A stretch of 64,000 nucleotides of DNA from Epiperipatus broadwayi (lineage: Eukaryota > Onychophora > Udeonychophora > Euonychophora > Peripatidae). Position 1 is the first letter of the stretch; the number at the start of each line of letters is the position of its first letter. The position numbers were made by a program, and so were the translations under genes. Below are positions 24,999 through 36,960 of the stretch, one piece after another. Location of the stretch: NCBI GenBank assembly GCA_028023455.1, contig JAQFVV010012511.1:2170165-2234164 (forward strand), in the 5' to 3' direction. Under the pieces are notes generated by a model. It saw only the letters and a program-made list of their open reading frames with translations. It was not told where the DNA came from and made no database searches.

Positions 24999-25160
24999 AT
25001 ACTAATCTGTGTGCTATTTCTAACAGCTGAATATATTTTAAAAGTTGAAAAATGTTTGAATTTTTCTAAATATATTTAACATTTAATATTTGATGATGGA
25101 AATAGACCAACATGTAATTATTACTAAAATGCCATCAGCACAAATTTTCAGACAAACATT
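24999..25160 (+). repeat. Dispersed repeat family D, copy 3
   Basis: TATACTAATCTGTGTGCTAT, TAACAGCTGAATATATTTTA, ATTTAACATTTAATATTTGA, GATGGAAATAGACCAACATG, ACTAAAATGCCATCAGCACA and TTTTCAGACAAAC. This is the clearest copy and the best guide to the family consensus. Confidence 0.5.
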
Positions 25161-26495
25161 TAAAATAGATATTTAAAATAAATAGTAATAATATCTGTAT
25201 ATATTGTTATATGCATTTTTGAATGAAAAAGAAATCTAATTTACTTAATGATGATGGATTTGGTTCCCCTTTCATTGTTATTACAGGATTCTATTATAAC
25301 ACAAAATTTCCTAAAATGATGTCAGCTTGAAAAATAAAAACCTTTGCATATCTACACTATTATAAGTTTTAACAATTTACTTTAAAAAGCTCATTTTGTA
25401 TCTTCTACTGTTATATTGGATAAAATATTGAATCATTTAAGGTTAGGTGCTAATTTTGATATAAGCAGTTTTTATTAATCTAATCATTATCTTTTCATTT
25501 TCTTTCACATACTGATTGTCTTTAATTACTTGATTTAGTATAATATCTAGTCGTTATGACCTTGTTGATCTTTGCAGTAACTATGACCTTGAATTTGTGC
25601 ATTTGTGCATTTATGCAAAATTATTTTTATGTTTTAATTACATGTTCAGCCATTATGAATCCCCCCCCCCCTTATGTTTTGCTCTTTCTATTTTTATTTT
25701 TATCTTTGTTTTTGGTTAAAATTAACATGCATATTATAAATGGGGGCTTATATCATTAGGTTCTAAAATCTGGCACTCTACTACTGTACTAAATTATTTG
25801 GGCATTTATGTTGTTGATGTTCTTCAGAACTATATAAATTCTTCTTTATAAAACTGGGGGAATTTTGAAATTTGTTTTAAATTAGCATAAATTTTATACC
25901 CAATATTGTGAAATAGCTAATGTATCGTAGATTTAAATTTTATATGTTTTAAATCATATAAAAGTATTTGCTTTGAAGAATCACTATTTATATTTAATAA
26001 TTAATTTATTGAAATGAAAATCTTTGTAGATTTATTTTTAAAACCAACATTTTTATAATTAACATATATATTATCTGAGGTAAGTATATCATGAGAATTA
26101 ATTTCTTAGCGATTGCAAAAGACTATGTTATTTAAAAAAATATCAAGGGAATTCTGAAACAAAACAGCTGAAAAAAAAAATTGCAAACATTAGTCAGTAC
26201 ACTAAAGAAAATAGTTAGTGATTATATAATAAAGAATTCTTAAAGCTATTAAATTTTTCAACTATAGTTTTAAATAAAGAGTTTTTTTTTTTTTTTTTGT
26301 GATAACATATGTACCTGATTAAATTTTATAATTAATTACATGAGGTATTTTTATAAAGAGAAAATAATTAATAATGTGATTTCCATCTTTTCATATATAT
26401 TCTGAGTGCAATATTTAACATTAAAAATTGCAATAATAATTAACAGTTTAAGAATATTATTGAAATTTTCTTCAATATATGTAAATTCTTTGGTC
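25161..26495. other. AT-rich non-coding stretch with a poly-C tract
   Basis: A C10-C11 run lies at about 25661-25671 inside a chance ORF (25556-25759). T18 is at about 26281-26299. No gene is recognised. Confidence 0.45.
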
Positions 26496-26630
26496 AAGTA
26501 TTAGGATACTAGTCAAGCGTTGGTGGTCGAGAGGTCAGCACATCTGCCTTATAAGAAGTTGTCCCGGGTTATCGGGTTTGCTTCCTGGCTGCTGCTATGA
26601 CACATGAATAAAAAAAGTATTAGGATACTA
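26496..26630 (+). mobile_element. tRNA-derived SINE insertion with 16-bp target duplication
   Basis: The body 26512-26614 is flanked by perfect AAGTATTAGGATACTA repeats at 26496-26511 and 26615-26630. The A box TGGTCGAGAGG at 26524-26534 fits the pol III consensus exactly. The B-box-like GGTTTGCTTCC at 26575-26585 deviates at two positions. The head resembles a tRNA with a GGTGGTCGAGAGGT D-arm (Ser/Leu-type). The tail is short and A-rich (ATGAATAAAAAA). Perfect duplications indicate a fairly recent insertion by LINE machinery. The truncated copy at 18-82 belongs to the same family. Confidence 0.9.
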
Positions 26631-29600
26631 TGATCAAGGGTTAATATAATCATTATCAGTAATAAACTGTCATTAAACTCATATTTAAAATTGCTTTATA
26701 AAACAATAATACATCTTAATCATTAATGTGATTTTTTTCTTCAGTAAATTATTAGATTAACAGATTTTTCTATGAATATTCATTTTCACTAATGTAACTT
26801 TCAGTCATGCTCCCATTTTGAGAATCCATTTAATTTATTAGCACTTCAAATATCTTATTAGTCTCACCTAGATTAATTAAGCATCATTTAAAATTATAAT
26901 AAATATACATTTTGTTGACATAATAATAAATGAATAATTAGATATTTAGTAGGTCATGTGACATTTAAATACCCAAAGTGACAAATTGAGGTTCAAGTCA
27001 GAGAATTTTACTTCTAGAATGAATCTATTATTCTACTACTAAGTTAAAGTGAATAGAGCAAAGAAATATGATACACGCACATTCAGAGTTTTTAGGTTAT
27101 CACTTATCCAAGTAATAACTAAATCTAGTATTATTTAACTTATTTAGATAAAAACAATTTATTCCACATAATACCACAATAGACAGAAAAATCAAATGTT
27201 TCATTTGCTTGGCAGATCATATGATATTCAGGCATTAAAAATACACATTGAGCTTCAATTATGAAATTTTTAGTTTTTGAGTCTGTCTCGTTGCCAATTC
27301 TAAAATGCACACAAAAGGCAAGACCATATATAATTCTATTGTATCATAAATTATTTTTTCAATAAAATAAATTACCATTTTTCTAATACTTATAGAGAAG
27401 GGTCAGAATTTGTCAAATCTATTTCTTTTTACACTGTACAATGAATCAAATATTATTTGTTTATTTCTGCCCCAAGAAGATGCTGAAGATTCTACATCAA
27501 TTTGGAGAACAACATTTAGATGTTATCACCAACTCAATTAATTAAAAATGACAAATTTTGTATGCTCAGTGACAGCTATGTAGGATGTTTTATACTGTTA
27601 TTGCCTGTCCATTAATATTTTTAAGAATTTTTTTTAAGAAAGATTAACTAATAGTAAACATGTGGTTCAATATGCCATAATAAAAATAACTATTATTTTG
27701 ATTCAAATGCTAAATTGACCCTTTCAGTTTAAATTTTTAGCATTGAATTTGTCATTAAATTATATATATGCCCTTAATTGTTTTTAAATTTTAGTTATTC
27801 ACTAAATAAATATTACACAGTTTTAAATAAATAAAATAATCGTATAAATGGCTGTTGAGAGATCATAGTGGAATGTTAATCACAATAGTTCCATTTAAAA
27901 AGCATTGATCAAACTGAAATGTTTTGTTTACTTTTTCTCATCTGAGTTAGTTGATCGAGGAATCTTTGTTTATTGATTCTACCCCTCTACTATATAGTTT
28001 TAATATATCTTTTTGCAGTTGCAATCATTTGGGTCACTCATTTTTATAGATACTGAAATATGAATATTAAAAAACCCTTTACATTTACACATTTAAATAA
28101 TTAATAAAAAAAGTATAGAATAATGCAAATCTAGAAAGAAAGGAAGAGTGCAACCATATGATAAATTCACAACATGTGGAAATGCCTAACTAAGATATGA
28201 TTCGTAGTGACTTTCATATAGATTCATATTTATAATTTTTTATATTTTTTTACTGAATACTTTTTTAAATCTCGAGTTACTTTTTAACCCTGGAATCTAA
28301 AAGTGATTTCTATATATATACATTGAAAATATAATACGTATATATATTTTTTCATAATAAAAAAACGCTCAAAGGAAAGAGTATTTCATATTAATAATCT
28401 TGAAATATATATACAAGTTATTATTATTATCTATTACAGTATTTTGTAATCTTGACAATTAATTAACAAACTTCTGGTTTTGACGTTAATTTGGAACTCA
28501 AAAACAAACACTTGAGGTTAAAGTTTATTTGCGATTATTTCTAAAAATAAAATATTAGATATATTTATAACATCTGTTGCATTAAGCTGAGGATTTATCA
28601 CAATTCTATGATGTGAAAGATTTCAAAGAAAAGGATAATATACATTTAGTAAAAGCTGTATTAGAAGAGGTGGGGGAATTTAAGAATGTACAAATATATT
28701 TATAGGAAAATAAAAATATATATTTTACTTTGATTTTTTTCAAGTGTTTATAATAAAATACATTTAAAAAACAGTTTAATTTTATAAACACAAAATTGTT
28801 TTTAAGTTTTATTATTTTAAATCTTATATAGTAACTTCATTTGTTCTTAAACACGTGGGAGTTTTTTCAATAAACACACTCTTAAACGTAGACAGAAAAC
28901 GTTAATAAAAAAGTGGTTAAGTTCATGTTTTAGCACTACCTTTTCATTTTTTCATTAAACAGATATCAGAAAATATATTGCTTGATAGAAAATATATAAA
29001 AAGCTTTATATAGATAAGACTTGTGCTTTAACTCTTAAAGTATAGTTTTCTCATCTAAAATACAACTCGAATTAGATTCCATTTATGGGCTCAATAAAAA
29101 ATTCCTTCAAACAATCAAAAAATTATAGTATAGCAATAGATTTATGTGGTCCAAAATATTTTTTTAGAGTCAACATTAAAACTAACTGTTTTTGATCATC
29201 CTATATCTAACTAAAATCTCATTAATAGATTCATATCCATTCCATAGTTGCAGTGTTTATTTGCTTCAAAAAATTTGGCAGTTTTAATCCACGTAATTTT
29301 TGTCAAAGATAAGCTATCACAGAAAAAAATTATAACAATAAAATCTTTATTGTGGCAAAAGTGAAAAACAATAAAATCGCTAATGAATCTATGGTCTAAT
29401 TGAAATCTTTACAGATTTATTACTTTTTCATACATTAAATAATTAACAAAATTAACACTTCTTTAAAGAAGCTAATATTTGATATAAAATTTTATGCAAA
29501 ATAACATGAATAGACAAATCTATATGATAATAAAAAAATCAAATAATTAATTAAGAAACATTAGCCTTATATAGTAATAATAGTAATAGTAATACAAGAT

Positions 29601-30125
29601 ATAGTTTTACTATCTAAGACTCATCTCAAATCAAAATTCATTTCTGGATTATCAATCAAGGGATTTACAATTAAAAAATTATGCATAAAAAATAAAATTC
29701 TTACAAGCTTTCAAATAATAGATCCAGTTGGATTTGACCTTTCTAGCTACAATAAAACTCTCGTGAACAGATTCAGGACGACCCATAATCATTATAGTTA
29801 TCTGCTTCATAAATAGAATTTAACATTCATTGATTTATACAGATGAGGACAAAAATAAATCATGCACAATGACTGTTGAGTATATGGTTGGAGTGTCAAA
29901 ATTAAAAATCCATAATCTATTTCTTGGCCAAAATCTCTACAGGTTTTTTATATTTTGTTAACAGTGAAGCTATTTATTAAAAAAATAGTTATACTAAATA
30001 AATAACTTGATTTCTAGAAAAATTGTGTGAAGATCAAATTTGTGAACATTGGGGTCAATTTTTATAGAAATAATTTTAATAACTAGAATTCTTACTCTAC
30101 TACATAATTTCCAATTTGGAATGCT
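26631..30125. other. AT-rich non-coding stretch
   Basis: No gene, RNA gene or clear repeat. The minus ORF 28606-28791 is lysine/phenylalanine/asparagine-rich low complexity with no recognisable domain. Confidence 0.45.
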
Positions 30126-30129
30126 TGTT

Positions 30130-31925
30130 CATCAATAAGTAAAAAGCAGGTCATTCAGAAGTATGCAAATAGTTTGAATAATGGTGGTAAAAGGTACATA
30201 TGTCAATACTGTAATGCAAAATACAAGTCAAATGTTACTGAAATTTAATTAAATGTAATTATAAGTAGTGCTGCAAATTTTTTTTTAATTAAACTTTGAG
30301 AAAAGCTTTTTTCATTTGTTTTGTTTTTTGATAAATGATAAAAAAATCTCTCTTTAAATAATATTTCAAAAACATGCTACTAAACTGTGATTATCTTTTA
30401 TAGAGTTTTTGCTCACTGAACTGGATTCATGTGTAACAATCTATTATATAAAAGGAGGGCTTTATGTTTAGCATTGTGGACATCCAGATGATGATGTTAA
30501 TTCATGTGCTATCAAATTTAGACCAATGATCAAAAATCAGTATAGTAAAAAAAAGTGAAATAAAGTGTTCATAGTGACCAGTCACTAAAAATTCTCAGGA
30601 CGCATTCAACATTTTAATGCAAAACATTGAGATAATAAAAAAAGTGATGAATACATGAAGTATAGTTTTTATGCTAAGAAGATGTGTATAATTCTAAGCC
30701 TCAGTATATAAAGTGTAGAGAAATATTATCTGATGGTAGCATAAAATCTTTATTCTTTCAAAATATACAGATAAAATATGTTATCTATGTAAACAAGAAA
30801 TATAGTTTTTTTTTCATAGCTTAGCAAAGCAACAGAATATAATGTCATTCTTGTCACCAGCTAACAATACAGAAGTTGTCATTCTTTATATGCTCGAGAA
30901 AAAACATGTAAGAAAGTAAACATTATTCCTCTTTCAAACAATATATTTTTTAAAAAAAATTAGGATATAGTAATAGGTAAAATTAAAAATAATGTTTCTT
31001 TTCTTCAAATTGGTGAATGCACAGTTGTTGATTTTTTTACTATTTTGTTAGTTATGCAAATTATTTTAAAGGTAATGAAGTTAAAGAAAACATGTTGTTC
31101 TACCATTTTTTGTCTAAAAATTTTAGAGTTAAAAAAATGTTAATGCTATTAATTGCTATTCCCAAATTAAAAATATTAATTGTTGCAGATAATTTATTAA
31201 TAGAAACAAATCTATGTCAGACTTTACTCTAATCTTAATTATTTTGCCAAAAAGTAATCTCTAATATAACCTGAAGTCACCAGATAAATTGAAATTGTTC
31301 TTGGTGATGCTGTTAAACTGGTTAATTTTTGTAAAATGCAAGTCCATAAACCCAAGATTTTTTATAATACTGGTGGAAATATGTGAATTTTCATTGTAAC
31401 CATATCCTTCATACAAGAGTAAGGAGGCAGTCTTATAATAACTATTCATGACTGTTTAAATTTAGATGTGAGGTCCAGTTTTTTTTAAGTTGTTATTTCC
31501 AAAATGCTTCCAAATTAAACAACTTGAGGTTTTTGCATCTTTTTTAGATTTTTTTTTTTTTTACCAAATAAAAAGTTTAAATTTGTCACTTCAGAATAGT
31601 TTGCTAATGATTTTCAAAATTTTATGATTAAAAATTAGAATTTTTAGGTCATTGATTGAAAACAAAGACAATTGAAAATTTATAGAATTTTCTGAGAACA
31701 AATTGTGGAAACTTGAAAGAGTTAAAATCATTTTTAAAAAGTACTTCTCAAAACCCGGAAAAGAAATCAACTGGATTGAAAATCTCTGAAAAAAGTATTT
31801 CCATGTCACCAGCTTATCAATCAAGGAAAACAAGAGATTGATTAAATCTTTAATTGATATTACTTTTAAAGGTGAATTCAAGAAAAACTTTGAACAGAGA
31901 GCAGAGAATATGAACCATTTTTTAA
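30130..31925 (+). pseudogene. Decayed hAT-type transposase (BED zinc finger, ZBED5-like)
   Basis: Scattered plus-strand blocks follow the order of a BED-finger hAT transposase. Near 30192-30246 the translation KRYICQYCNAKYKSNVTEI gives the C-x2-C half of a BED finger. Near 31047-31124, NEVKENMLFYHFLSKNF resembles the E-x-LLF motif preceding the catalytic region. Near 31305-31384, VKLVNFCKMQVHKPKIFYN resembles the conserved segment found in ZBED-type proteins after the catalytic core. Later, near 31650-31780, a short KLWKLERV-like patch fits the C-terminal part. Stops and frameshifts separate all blocks, so it is dead. The minus ORFs 31261-31449 and 31591-31881 are shadows of this gene. The family call rests on remembered motif patterns. 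Confidence 0.6.
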
Positions 31926-32289
31926 CAAGACATTTAGGTTTATGTTATCATTTATAAATGTGGTATTGGCAAAAAAGCTTTCTCTTTTTATACTTTTATA
32001 AAAATAATACTATAATAAGTTAAGATTATATTTTGCATCATTTGATGAGTTATAATGTACTCTCTGTATTTTTTTATTGTACCATTGCTTTTTAATCCCA
32101 TTATTTGAGTTATTTATTTACATTTACAACATATAAATCTGAAATAATAGTAACTACATATTAATTACAAACATTTTTCTAATATAAAAAAAAATAAATT
32201 AATAGAAGTGATCCGACAAGAAATACCCAATGAAATAAAATACATATTTACAATAATATACATAAATTGTATAAATAGTTTTTTACTGT

Positions 32290-32470
32290 ACTAAACATGT
32301 TTGCCTGAAAGTTTCTGTTGGTTAACTTTTTCTTATAATTAAATATCAAACTATTTCCATCAATTAGATTAAGTGTTAAATATTTTTAGAACATTTAAAA
32401 CTTTATATTTTTTCACATATACTCAGTTATTACTAATAACACACAAGTTAATATAAACGCATTTCAAATG
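32290..32470 (-). repeat. Dispersed repeat family D, copy 4
   Basis: The reverse complement gives AACTTGTGTGTTATTAGTAA, then ATTTAACACTTAATCTAATTG, GATGGAAATAGTTTG and CAGAAACTTTCAGGCAAAC, in the same order as copy 3. Confidence 0.45.
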
Positions 32471-33085
32471 ATAATACTTTTCTTTTTTTGTTCAGGGTAT
32501 TGCTGGCTTGACCAATAAGAATTCTAGAATAGGAATCAAAGTAGTAACTTTTAAATGTATGAATTGTAAATTTAGAAAGATGTTCTAAGAAAACAGGTTA
32601 TTCTGTGAAAGATAACAATTAATATAAATTTTATTTGCTTATCATGATATACTCCTGACTTCTCCATTTTGTTTTTATAGGCAAGATTAATGAATAATTT
32701 TCAAATAATATGGATTACCATATTAAATTATTTATTGAATTATTTGTCATTGTTATGTAACTTCTTTAAATTTTCTTCTTTTTATTTTCTGTCTAATATT
32801 CTTGTTTTTCCCCAATTGAACTTATATTTATTGGTACATAAATGGTCTGCTGCTTCAGTGACATTTATTTTTTTTCTCTCTCTAAATATTACTTTATGTT
32901 CTTTTAATCATTTTTGATAAGCTAGCTGGTTTCATTATTATATGTCCTTTTACATTCACATAATATTTCATAATGATAATTCTTGTTTTTTAACAATTCA
33001 AGTTTAGGTTTTGTAGAAATTAGGATTCCTCACAATGCTTCTTTTCCTATAATTGTTTTTTCCTTTGCTTTTTTACTTTTTTATC
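32471..33085. other. AT-rich non-coding stretch
   Basis: The plus ORF 32690-32917 is a low-complexity F/L/N/S translation that I do not accept as a gene. The PLE remnant begins to the right. Confidence 0.4.
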
Positions 33086-33088
33086 TAC

Positions 33089-34390
33089 TTAAAAAATTTT
33101 AAGGTTAGCTGCATGAGAGTTTGTTCTACATAGGACTTTTTTTTCCAAGTCACTAGCTTTTAAGCAATTTTTTTTGTTCTGTTCTATAGTAACATAGTAT
33201 AACTTAACTTTTTGTATTTCCATCATTTTTCTGTGTAAGTTTTCTTTAAACAATAGTTTTGATTTTGTAATATCTAAGAAATCCAATTTCTGTCCTTGTT
33301 CTAATTTGATTGATATATGTTATTGTTTTGCACAAGCAGCAAATGTATCATTGAAATAGCAAAGTCAGATTTTTGGTAGAGATGGGATAGTATTTATGAT
33401 TGTGATTTTAAGCTCTTCCATGTAAATATAGCTTGGTAGACCCATAACTTGTACTCTGTTTTGTTGGAAGAATTCTGTATTATATTGAACATATGTTATT
33501 ATTATGCAGAATGATGAATAGAAAGAATTATTCTGGTTGTTAAGTTATTATTTTTATTTAATATTTTTTTAAAATAGATAATACTTTAATACTGGGTACA
33601 TTTGTGAATAAACTTTTCACATTAAAGCTTATCAATAAATCATTTATTTGCATATTCATTTTTTTGATTAATTCCAAAAACTGCTTAGTATCCTTGATAA
33701 AATACTGCACCATATATACCAAGAAACGAAGAACTTTAAATAGAAATCTAGGAAATTTTGACATGGTGAATATCTAGAACTAATGATAGATCTTAACACA
33801 TCTATGAATTTTAAATTGACAATATATTATGTGGAATTTTATTGAAATGCATTGTCAATTTACTTTTTTTATGAATCAATGAAATGCCTGTGATGCTTTT
33901 TGAATAATATCTTTAGCTTTGTTCTATAACTGAGGTAAAAAAAATTATCACCTTTTTGTATTGCTGTATTATAAAAAAATTTGTTTTTTCATTATTATAA
34001 TCAATAGTGTCCACTACAAATATAACACTATTTTTGTCTTAATAGCCTCTTTCTCAAGACAAATAATGTTTAATATGGGATCTTAGTGTCTCTCAAGCAT
34101 TCTTTTTAATTTATAGCATACTTTTTCTCTTTTTCTAGGTGTAATTTTTGAGTGACATTTTCACAAGCTATTATATTACTAATAAGCAAAGATTAGATGG
34201 TGTGATAGAATGTTAAATCTTTTTTCAGAACAGAAGACGCAGTATGAAATTTGATATACCCAGATAGATTTGCATATTTTATTTTTTGGCATTCTTTTAT
34301 TTTTTTATCTAATTTAAAGATGATTTTCTTAGTGATTGAAAAACTCTTGGAAAGCCTTATAAACTTACTAATATTTTTCATAAGCATTCA
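33089..34390 (-). pseudogene. Decayed Penelope-like element reverse transcriptase
   Basis: The minus strand holds ordered PLE reverse transcriptase motifs in broken frames. A block near 34193-34387 lies at the N-terminal side. A VVDTIDYNNEK-like segment near 33990-34020 resembles the PLE VVMD-x2-DY-N motif. Residues NDLLISFNVKSLFTNVP (ORF 33558-33764) match the conserved DxLVSFDVxSLFTNVP motif, with the catalytic D changed to N. An RVQVMGLPS-like stretch near 33440-33465 corresponds to the xMGSPLSP motif. LCYFNDTF near 33340-33365 corresponds to YVDDTF, with a catalytic D changed to N. Beyond that (33089-33286) similarity is uncertain, and no GIY-YIG domain is visible. Stops are frequent, so it is inactive. 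A short 12-bp inverted repeat at 33812-33823/33851-33862 lies inside it. Confidence 0.7.
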
Positions 34391-34682
34391 TAGTACTAAT
34401 GGAATGTAAGATTTGATAATTGAAAAATCCTTAAGCACTTATTTTTTTTCTTTAACAGAATCTTGCTTCCTATATGAGTAATTTTCCGAATTCTTTTTGA
34501 ATGGTCTTCAAATTTAAATTTGCATAAAAATTTTAATTCACTTTCTACTATGTCTTTTTTAGATATAATGTTTTAGTATCTGAATATAATGATGGCATTT
34601 TATTTGTAATTTTATATAGAATTATTTCTGTCATTTAGTTAAATGTTTTTAGGAAAATTCACACTTTATATTTTTAAACCAG

Positions 34683-34880
34683 CAAGCATCACATGATCAC
34701 ATCTCCAATACTAGCACATAATTGTTTATAAACAAAGCAAAGCAAAACTCCATATAGTAGTGCCACCTGTGCTAAACAGTAGGCATTAGATAGGGATTTT
34801 ATGCACAAGCCTTCTGGCATCCATTGATTACTCTGTTTAGCACAGGTGGCACTACTATATGGAGTTTTGCTTTACTTTAT
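34683..34880. mobile_element. R1-derived foldback element without ribozyme
   Basis: Arms at about 34736-34774 and 34835-34873 are inverted copies of the R1 segment TTAGCACAGGTGGCACTACT..GGAGTTTTGC. The centre carries the R1 body GATAGGGATTTTATGCACAA..GCCTTCTGGCATCC in plus orientation. Left of the arm, CATCACATGATCAC..CTAGCACATAATTG is the R1 tail in minus orientation. The structure is therefore a minus copy joined head-to-head to a partial plus copy. The hammerhead section is absent. Confidence 0.8.
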
Positions 34881-34904
34881 ATTTTTCAGATGTAAGTAAT
34901 AATA

Positions 34905-34990
34905 CTACTTAAAAATTGTTTTATGTACTAATTTGTGTGTTATTAATAATAGTTAAATGTTAAAAACCTTAGTTTTAAATATCTAATAAA
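34905..34990 (+). repeat. Dispersed repeat family D, copy 5 (partial)
   Basis: TGTACTAATTTGTGTGTTAT, TAATAGTTAAATGTTAAAAA and TAATAAATGCTGAAAC correspond to the first half of copy 3. It directly follows the R1 foldback copy. Confidence 0.35.
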
Positions 34991-36202
34991 TGCTGAAACT
35001 TCTCATCTGGAACAAACCACCAAACAATATATATATATATATACTATCCTTTCATGTGCATTACTGAACATTTTAACATAAAAATATTTTAAATTTCATC
35101 CACTAACTGCTCTATATTTAAGAAACTAGGTAATCTATCTAAAATATTTTAGTATCATATTGGATTGCCGATAATTTATATCAAATGTACCAAATGTAAA
35201 CAAATTCTATTGTATATAAATATATTAAACCTGGATTTTAAAAATTTATTTTAACTTAAATAAAACTGTTAATTGAAGCAATAAGCAAACAAAGATTGTA
35301 ACTTAAATAAAAGTATTAAAAAACAAACAAATTTAACATTTTTAATTTTTAATTTGTTTACTCGATTTTTTTTTTTAAAAAAAAAAAGTACCCCCCCCCC
35401 CCAGTAAATTTGTTTTTAGTAGCTTTTATCTTCAATTTAATACTATATACAATTAAATGGTAATAATTTTATTAAACAAAGTGACTTAATGTCTTTTTTA
35501 TTAGATTTCCAAATAACTTTTAATTAAAACTTGGCAATAGTTTTCTATATTTTATTTTTATAAATTAAAAAGTACTTCTGTTTTTTCCCCCATTGCATAT
35601 GCAAAAACTTTAAGATTATTTTAAAATAAAAAAACTTTTTTTTATCTTTTGTTTGATATTTAAAAATTTGTTTTGGAATGTAATTATTTCAAAAATTTAT
35701 TTTATTTGGATAAACATGTATTGGATTTTTATTTTCAATAAAAATTTTATTTGAATTTTTATAATTTTAAATTTTGGCTGTTTCTTATTCAAATATTGTA
35801 TTTGTCATCATCTAGTTTTGCATTTATTACATACAATCAGTTTTATTGAACGTGAAATTCTGCAACTATATATAAATCTTATATATAAAATCCCTATTTT
35901 GTCTGTTGTCTGATTGGTTAATGTATGAATGATTGTCTGATGTCAAATTCAAATCTCTATGTTTATATGAGGGAAATAATTCTAGCATTAATAAAAAAAA
36001 CTCTGAAAAAATCAGTATATGTGCTTTTAACTACAGAGATATAGTATATATTTCATGGTAAAGGTTACCAGTTAGCTGCAAAAAAACAGCCACAAACACC
36101 AATTCATAATTTGGCATTAAGGCACTCCATGCTTTTATGGCCTGTCAATCCCCTAATAAAGTTTAGATTACTCAGAATGCTTAATAAAAAACATATAAAT
36201 AT
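34991..36202. other. AT-rich stretch with poly-C tract; possible element start near 35870
   Basis: A T/A/C homopolymer series (T12 A11 GTA C12) occupies 35365-35402. From about 35873, CTTATATATAAAATCCCTATTTTGTCTG resembles the first bases of Helitron- or SINE-like repeats, but I cannot confirm an element. No gene is seen. Confidence 0.35.
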
Positions 36203-36960
36203 TTACATTAAATCTTAAAAAAATTATTAAGGCAACCAATTAAAAATATTACAAACATTATATTTAATATAAAAAATATTACAAAAACAATGGGCTCAAG
36301 GACCAGCATTTTTGTATTCCAACATTAATAAATGGTAACTATTAATAAAGCTTAAAAAATTCTTATATTTGTTCATGATGCTGTTGAAAAATAAAAATAA
36401 AAAAGTTCAATTTTTTTATTCAGAGGGTGCTCCAGTAAATATATAGTTGCACTGTAATGCTGTCAACTATAACATTTACTTAAAAATGTAAATTTTAATT
36501 TAGCTTTACTAAAATTCAGAAATTTATATAATATTAAAATGTTTCATTTAATTTACATTAAACCTTTAAAAACATTTGTTAAAGCAACCAATTATTACAA
36601 AAATGATGAGCTGAAAACTCAGACTTTTTGTATTCTGTTGTAATGATGGTCTTTCAGGTCAGTGTACAATTCTCAGATTTAAAATCTTTTGTTTAATTTA
36701 CATTAAATCTTTAATTATAAATTTATTAAATGCACATTGATTACGTAAGTAATATTTACTGAGACTATAACCTCGATAATATGCGTGTAAAAATGTGATA
36801 GTAGGGACTTCTACAGGTCCCCTCTTTTCTTCCATAGCGTAAGCTTGTGGTTAAAACACCTGTAGAGGTCCCTACTATCGCATTTTTACATGCATATTAT
36901 CGAGGTTATAGCCTCATTAAATCTTTAAAAAAAATTATTAAAGCAGCCAAATAAAAAAAA
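36203..36960. repeat. Scattered direct repeats of a TTTACATTAAATCTTTAAAA segment
   Basis: Segments like TTTACATTAAAYCTTTAAAA..ATTATTAAAGCAACCAA occur near 36203, 36551, 36698 and 36912 (the last three at 146 and about 212 bp intervals). They are diverged. The foldback element 36761-36915 lies between the last two and may have inserted into one unit. Confidence 0.5.
36761..36915. mobile_element. Compact foldback MITE (58-bp arms, 39-bp loop)
   Basis: GAGACTATAACCTCGATAAT.. at 36761-36818 and its inverse at 36858-36915 (..ATTATCGAGGTTATAGCCTC) differ at about five positions. The loop is 36819-36857. The element is visibly richer in G+C and CpG than its surroundings. No ORF is present. I could not identify an unambiguous target duplication. 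Confidence 0.85.

Noticed and set aside
26512-26614. A functional tRNA gene
   Set aside because: The A box is good but the B box is degenerate, the acceptor stem does not close, and flanking target duplications show a SINE.
35870-36110. Helitron 5' end (TATATATAAAATCCCTATTTTGTCTG)
   Set aside because: The start resembles such ends, but I found no matching 3' hairpin-CTRR end or insertion between A and T, so it is not supported.
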